From: Ferruginibacter sp.
Lineage (GTDB): Bacteria > Bacteroidota > Bacteroidia > Chitinophagales > Chitinophagaceae
Direction: 5' to 3'
DNA: 64,000 bases
Assembly (NCBI GenBank): GCA_016786725.1
Contig: JAEUVU010000014.1
Span: 40,074-104,073, forward strand
The first letter of the stretch is position 1. Every line of letters begins with the position of its first letter. The position numbers and the translations under genes were made by a program. Positions 60,428-64,000 of this stretch are shown piece by piece. The notes beneath the pieces are model-generated. The model had not been told where the DNA came from. It saw nothing but the letters and a program-made list of their open reading frames with translations, and did not search any database.

Positions 60428-61567
60428 ATGTACAAAATTATTTTTACTGTATTATTCTCAATGGCTTCTTTAACGCTTACAGCGCAAAGGATTTCTGTTG
60501 AAGAATATATTGAACAATTCAGGGATATTGCCATTAATGAAATGAAGCGGTCTGGTGTGCCTGCATCCATTACACTGGCGCAGGGCATTTTGGAATCAGA
60601 AAACGGCAACAGCGAACTGGTAAAAAAGTCAAACAATCATTTTGGTATTAAATGCAAAAATACCTGGACGGGCGAAAGTGTAACCCATGATGATGATGCA
60701 AACGGTGAATGTTTCAGGGCCTATACCAATGCCGGTGAAAGCTACCGGGATCACAGCGATTTTCTGAGGGCCAACAAGCGCTATGGCGGTTTATTTAATC
60801 TCGACCCGGAAGATTACACAGGCTGGGCAAGGGGACTTAAAAAAGCAGGCTATGCCACCAATCCGAGATACCCGGAATTATTGATAAAATATATTGAGCA
60901 ATATGAATTGCAGCAGTACACATTGATGGCCTTAAACAAACAACCTGAAACAGAAGTTGTAAAAACAGAAGAGAATAAACCTGCGCAGGCTGTTGAAACA
61001 GTCATTGAAAAAGCAGGTGTTGAAAATGATGTTGCAGCTATGCAGAACGGGCTTGATAAAATAAGCCAAATCAACAGTGCAAAATGTGTGTATGTAAAAA
61101 AGGGGACATCGCTTTTGGCCATCGCTGATAAGTACAACATAGGCCTGGGGAAACTCTTGGAATATAATGATATGACAGAAGACGGCCTGCTGGGTAAAGA
61201 CCAGTTTATATACCTGCAGAAAAAATCTAAAACCGGCGGAAAAGAGTATTATATTGTTGAGCCAGGAGAAACATTATATGATGTTGCACAGAACAATGGC
61301 ATGCAGCTGGAATATCTTTTAAAATATAATGATCTGAAAGCGGATTCGAAAGTAAACGCAAAAACTAATTTGTTTTTGCAACCAGGCCATCAAAGTTCAA
61401 AGCAAAGCTCAGATAATAAAAGAGGTAAATTGCATAAGGTGGGCCCTAAAGAAGGCTTATATGGTATTGCCAGAACTTACAATGTTACCGTTCAGCAATT
61501 AAAAGAATGGAATAAACTTGACTCAGACAATTTGAAAATAGGACAGGAAATAATTGTTTCAAAATAA
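60428..61567 (+). CDS. Glucosaminidase with three LysM domains
   Basis: Exported peptidoglycan hydrolase. It has a signal peptide (about 1-19), a GH73 N-acetylglucosaminidase domain at about 20-165 (ASITLAQGILESENGNSELV with the catalytic Glu, then NNHFGIKCK), and LysM peptidoglycan-binding units near 218-262, 273-315 and 334-379 (YIVEPGETLYDVAQNNG, GLYGIARTYNVTVQQLKEW). It should act in cell separation or wall turnover. Confidence 0.94.
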   Translation: MYKIIFTVLFSMASLTLTAQRISVEEYIEQFRDIAINEMKRSGVPASITLAQGILESENGNSELVKKSNNHFGIKCKNTWTGESVTHDDDANGECFRAYTNAGESYRDHSDFLRANKRYGGLFNLDPEDYTGWARGLKKAGYATNPRYPELLIKYIEQYELQQYTLMALNKQPETEVVKTEENKPAQAVETVIEKAGVENDVAAMQNGLDKISQINSAKCVYVKKGTSLLAIADKYNIGLGKLLEYNDMTEDGLLGKDQFIYLQKKSKTGGKEYYIVEPGETLYDVAQNNGMQLEYLLKYNDLKADSKVNAKTNLFLQPGHQSSKQSSDNKRGKLHKVGPKEGLYGIARTYNVTVQQLKEWNKLDSDNLKIGQEIIVSK

Positions 61568-61579
61568 ATACAGCAAAGT

Positions 61580-62116
61580 ATGATCATCCAGGTTCTTGAT
61601 AAAAAATTTCAACCTTATATAAAAGCTCAGCAAATACAGGAGCAGATAAATAAACTTGCAGCACAGATAAACCAGGATTATGCAGATAAAAAACCATTGT
61701 TCATCGCCATACTGAATGGTTCTTTCATGTTTGCGTCCGACCTGTTCAAGGAACTTACCATTGATGCTGAAATATGTTTTATTAAACTGGCATCTTATAA
61801 AGGAACAAAATCTACCGGTAATGTTATAACATCTATTGGCCTTGATATGCCGTTAACAAACCGTCATATAATTATCGTGGAAGATATTGTTGACACCGGA
61901 AAAACATTGAGTGAATTTTTACCGCAGTTAGTAAATCAACAGCCTGCAAGTTTAAAGATAGCGGCATTACTGCACAAGCCTGAAGCTTTGGTGCACCCGC
62001 TTACTGTTGATTATATCGGGTTTAAGGTGCCCAATAAATTTCTGCTTGGCTTTGGGCTCGATTATGACGGGCTTGGAAGGAACCTCAAGGAGATATACCA
62101 GTTGGTGGAAGAATAG
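61580..62116 (+). CDS. hpt: Hypoxanthine phosphoribosyltransferase
   Basis: Purine salvage enzyme that joins hypoxanthine or guanine to PRPP. It has 178 residues. The PRPP-binding motif is IIIVEDIVDTGKTL (about 96-109), with the base-contact region IGFKVPNKFLLGFGLDYDG at the C-terminal side. It starts 12 bases after the glucosaminidase stop. A usual short leader and no riboswitch are seen. Confidence 0.95.
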   Translation: MIIQVLDKKFQPYIKAQQIQEQINKLAAQINQDYADKKPLFIAILNGSFMFASDLFKELTIDAEICFIKLASYKGTKSTGNVITSIGLDMPLTNRHIIIVEDIVDTGKTLSEFLPQLVNQQPASLKIAALLHKPEALVHPLTVDYIGFKVPNKFLLGFGLDYDGLGRNLKEIYQLVEE

Positions 62117-62186
62117 GTGAGGCAACGCAAGGCATTGAAAGAATATCATAGTATCAGTATATACTTTACTCTTTGTTACAATCTGC

Positions 62187-63959
62187 TTGCAATTGAAAAA
62201 ATGGTTTTTCTATATCCTTTTCCTGTTACTGGCTTTTACTGCCCGGGGGCAATATTATCTGCGGGGCGAAATCAAGGATGAGAAAAATCAGCCTTTGCAA
62301 AATGCCAGGGTCTTCCTGCATTCAACCAAACACTTTTATTATACCGGCAGCTATGGGGGCTTTGGTATAACCACCAAAACTTTAATTGATTCACTTACTA
62401 TAAGTTTAGATGGCTATGAGCCAAAATCAGTAAAGATAAATGCCGATCAATGGCAATATATCACGTTAAAAATATTGCCATCCAATGTTAACAGCAACCG
62501 CCCTAAACTTATTTCAGTTACCAGGAATGCTGAGCATACTTCCAGAGTAAAATGGTTTATAGACAGGGAAACTTATTTTCAAATGGTAGAAAATGAGTAC
62601 GTACGTGCAGATAAATTTCCTAACACCGGATTTTCTTTAAACGTAAATAAGGCTTCGTACAGTAATGTAAGGCGCTTTATAAATATGCAGAGCGCTGTGC
62701 CACCTGATGCAGTACGCACAGAAGAAATGATCAATTACTTTAACCTGCATTACCGGGAGCCAAAAAATGGCGACATTTTCAGTTTTGAATCCCAGCTTGC
62801 ATCCTGCCCATGGGATATGGAAAAGCAATTGCTTTTTTTAAACATCAATGCAAGAAAGCTCGACCTGAACATGGTGCCTCCCGGCAATTTTGTTTTTTTG
62901 ATAGATGTATCCGGCAGCATGGACATGCCGAACCGCCTCCCTTTGCTTAAAGCTGCTTTTCAGATGTTTGTAAAAAACCTGAGAACGATAGATACGATTT
63001 CCATTGTTACCTATGGCGGCACAGTTGGTATATGGCTGCAACCTACAGGCGGAGCCGAAAAAGAAAAAATATTAAAGTCAATTGAGGAACTATCTGCCAG
63101 CGGCGATACACCCGGCGAAGCAGCAATTATGACAGCCTATGCATTGGCAAGAAGCACTTTTAAAGAAAGGGGAAGCAACCGGGTGATACTTGCTACAGAC
63201 GGCGATTTTAATGTTGGCCTCACTTCTGAAAAAGCTATGGAAGACCTGATAACAAAAGAAAGGCAGGGGGGCATTTATCTTACCTGCCTTGGCGTGGGTA
63301 TGGGAAATTTTAAGGATTCTAAACTTGCCACGCTGGCCAAAAAGGGTAATGGTAATTATGCTTACTTAGATGACATAACGGAAGCAGAAAAAGTTTTGGT
63401 AAAAGAACTTACGCAAACATTTTTTGCAGTGGCCGATGATGTTTTTATGAACATGAAATTTAATGATAACCTGGTGAAAGAATACCGCCTTATTGGTTTT
63501 GATAACAGGAGAGATGCTGTTGCAGACAGCAGTATTGACCTGGAAGGTGGGGAGATAGGAAGCGGCAACAGTGTAATAGCCATTTTTGAAATTGTGCCGG
63601 CCAGTGATAAACTTTTTAATGCAGGTTTAACACAAGGCGAAAAAGTGGCCGATATTGAAATGCGCTACAGCCTTTGTGATGATACAACATTGCTGACAAG
63701 TAAATATTATTGCCTGGCTAATCATATTGATTTCAAAAGCCTGGATAAGGAATTGCAATTTGCAACGGCGGTAGCCATGTTTGGCCTTAAAATAAAACAA
63801 TCAAAATATATTAAACAGGCCGATTGGCTGGATATACAAAGGATCGCAGCAGAATCTTACGACCCAAACAATTACCTACAGGCTGAGTTTTTAAAACTGA
63901 TTGATAAGGCGCAGGATATTTATACAAACAAAAAGCGAAAGAAGAATAAAGCGGGTTAA
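62187..63959 (+). CDS. Exported von Willebrand factor A-domain protein
   Basis: A 590-residue secreted or membrane-bound protein. A signal peptide of about 20 residues is followed by a carboxypeptidase-regulatory-like beta-sandwich (LRGEIKDEKNQPLQNARVFL), the vWA-associated N-terminal domain (VNKASYSNVRRFINM, PPDAVRTEEMINYFNL) and the vWA domain with a MIDAS motif FLIDVSGSMDMP (Asp239). The C-terminal part is DUF3520-like. The metal site suggests protein binding, and the family is common near envelope genes in Bacteroidota. The start is TTG 62187 or TTG 62193. Confidence 0.9.
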   Translation: MQLKKWFFYILFLLLAFTARGQYYLRGEIKDEKNQPLQNARVFLHSTKHFYYTGSYGGFGITTKTLIDSLTISLDGYEPKSVKINADQWQYITLKILPSNVNSNRPKLISVTRNAEHTSRVKWFIDRETYFQMVENEYVRADKFPNTGFSLNVNKASYSNVRRFINMQSAVPPDAVRTEEMINYFNLHYREPKNGDIFSFESQLASCPWDMEKQLLFLNINARKLDLNMVPPGNFVFLIDVSGSMDMPNRLPLLKAAFQMFVKNLRTIDTISIVTYGGTVGIWLQPTGGAEKEKILKSIEELSASGDTPGEAAIMTAYALARSTFKERGSNRVILATDGDFNVGLTSEKAMEDLITKERQGGIYLTCLGVGMGNFKDSKLATLAKKGNGNYAYLDDITEAEKVLVKELTQTFFAVADDVFMNMKFNDNLVKEYRLIGFDNRRDAVADSSIDLEGGEIGSGNSVIAIFEIVPASDKLFNAGLTQGEKVADIEMRYSLCDDTTLLTSKYYCLANHIDFKSLDKELQFATAVAMFGLKIKQSKYIKQADWLDIQRIAAESYDPNNYLQAEFLKLIDKAQDIYTNKKRKKNKAG

Positions 63960-64000
63960 GAGAACATCTCCCTTACTTTATCAAAAAATGATTTGTCGTT
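63956..64000 (-). CDS. C-terminal fragment of a converging gene
   Basis: The minus strand ends with a TAA (63956-63958) preceded by fourteen codons giving NDKSFFDKVREMFS up to the window edge. The stop overlaps the stop of the vWA gene tail to tail. It looks like a real protein end, but the family cannot be named. Confidence 0.45.
   Translation of the reverse strand, partial: NDKSFFDKVREMFS

Overview
The window reads as a chromosome segment of a Bacteroidota bacterium, most likely of the Chitinophagaceae or a close relative. The reasons are promoter boxes of the TTG / TAnnTTTG type instead of sigma70 boxes, a type IX secretion (T9SS) type-B cargo next to a PorP/SprF protein, TonB proteins with the Bacteroidota N-terminal motif LDIIFDGKNK, weak Shine-Dalgarno sequences with several TTG starts, and intergenic gaps filled with short palindromic repeats. 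No tRNA, rRNA, CRISPR array, phage gene or intact transposase was seen. Species identity is inference.

Layout. 1-5.6 kb: a 1776-residue protein combining two alpha/beta-hydrolase modules, a macro/aminopeptidase-N-like middle region, a CHAT (caspase-like) protease domain and a TPR-like tail; this is the strongest candidate for an uncharacterised conflict or cell-death effector. 5.7-13.1 kb: translation and housekeeping genes (rpsP, rimM, dinB, a 1-Cys peroxiredoxin, two pseudouridine synthases, rlmN) plus a small secreted Arg/Pro-rich peptide and a Spy-like periplasmic protein. 13.2-17.6 kb: PQQ-type sugar dehydrogenase, thiolase, hisS and a low-molecular-weight phosphatase. 17.7-21.9 kb: a TonB / small membrane protein / PstS-like lipoprotein / TPR protein cluster. 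22-37.2 kb: a complete nuoA-N complex I operon (nuoG short), interrupted by a nucleotidyltransferase pair (nuoD/E), an NTF2-like secreted protein (nuoE/F) and a four-helix-bundle (S23-type) gene (nuoF/G). 37.3-43.5 kb: an ABC-type permease and an ExbB-ExbD-ExbD-TonB-TonB-ExbD energy-transduction cluster. 43.6-49.4 kb: mnmE, an S1-domain protein, a DEAD-box helicase and recG. 49.6-54.4 kb: T9SS cargo and PorP/SprF. 54.4-64 kb: a coiled-coil protein with a clear operator palindrome, an FAD oxidase, an outer-membrane protein, a LOG protein, a sodium symporter, an O-methyltransferase, a glucosaminidase, hpt and a vWA protein.

Functionally, complex I makes the proton-motive force and the TonB/ExbBD genes spend it at the outer membrane. 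These connections are inferred from families and gene order.

The least explained structure is intergenic. At least five families of short palindromic elements occupy the gaps. One AT-rich family has six copies that almost exactly fill stop-to-start gaps, five of them in the nuo operon, and one copy carries the S23-type gene between its two arms. A second family consists of two exactly 96-bp elements with 16-bp terminal inverted repeats whose ends supply the TAG stop codons of rimM and of a pseudouridine synthase. Other repeats have been captured into the coding ends of nuoJ and the same pseudouridine synthase.
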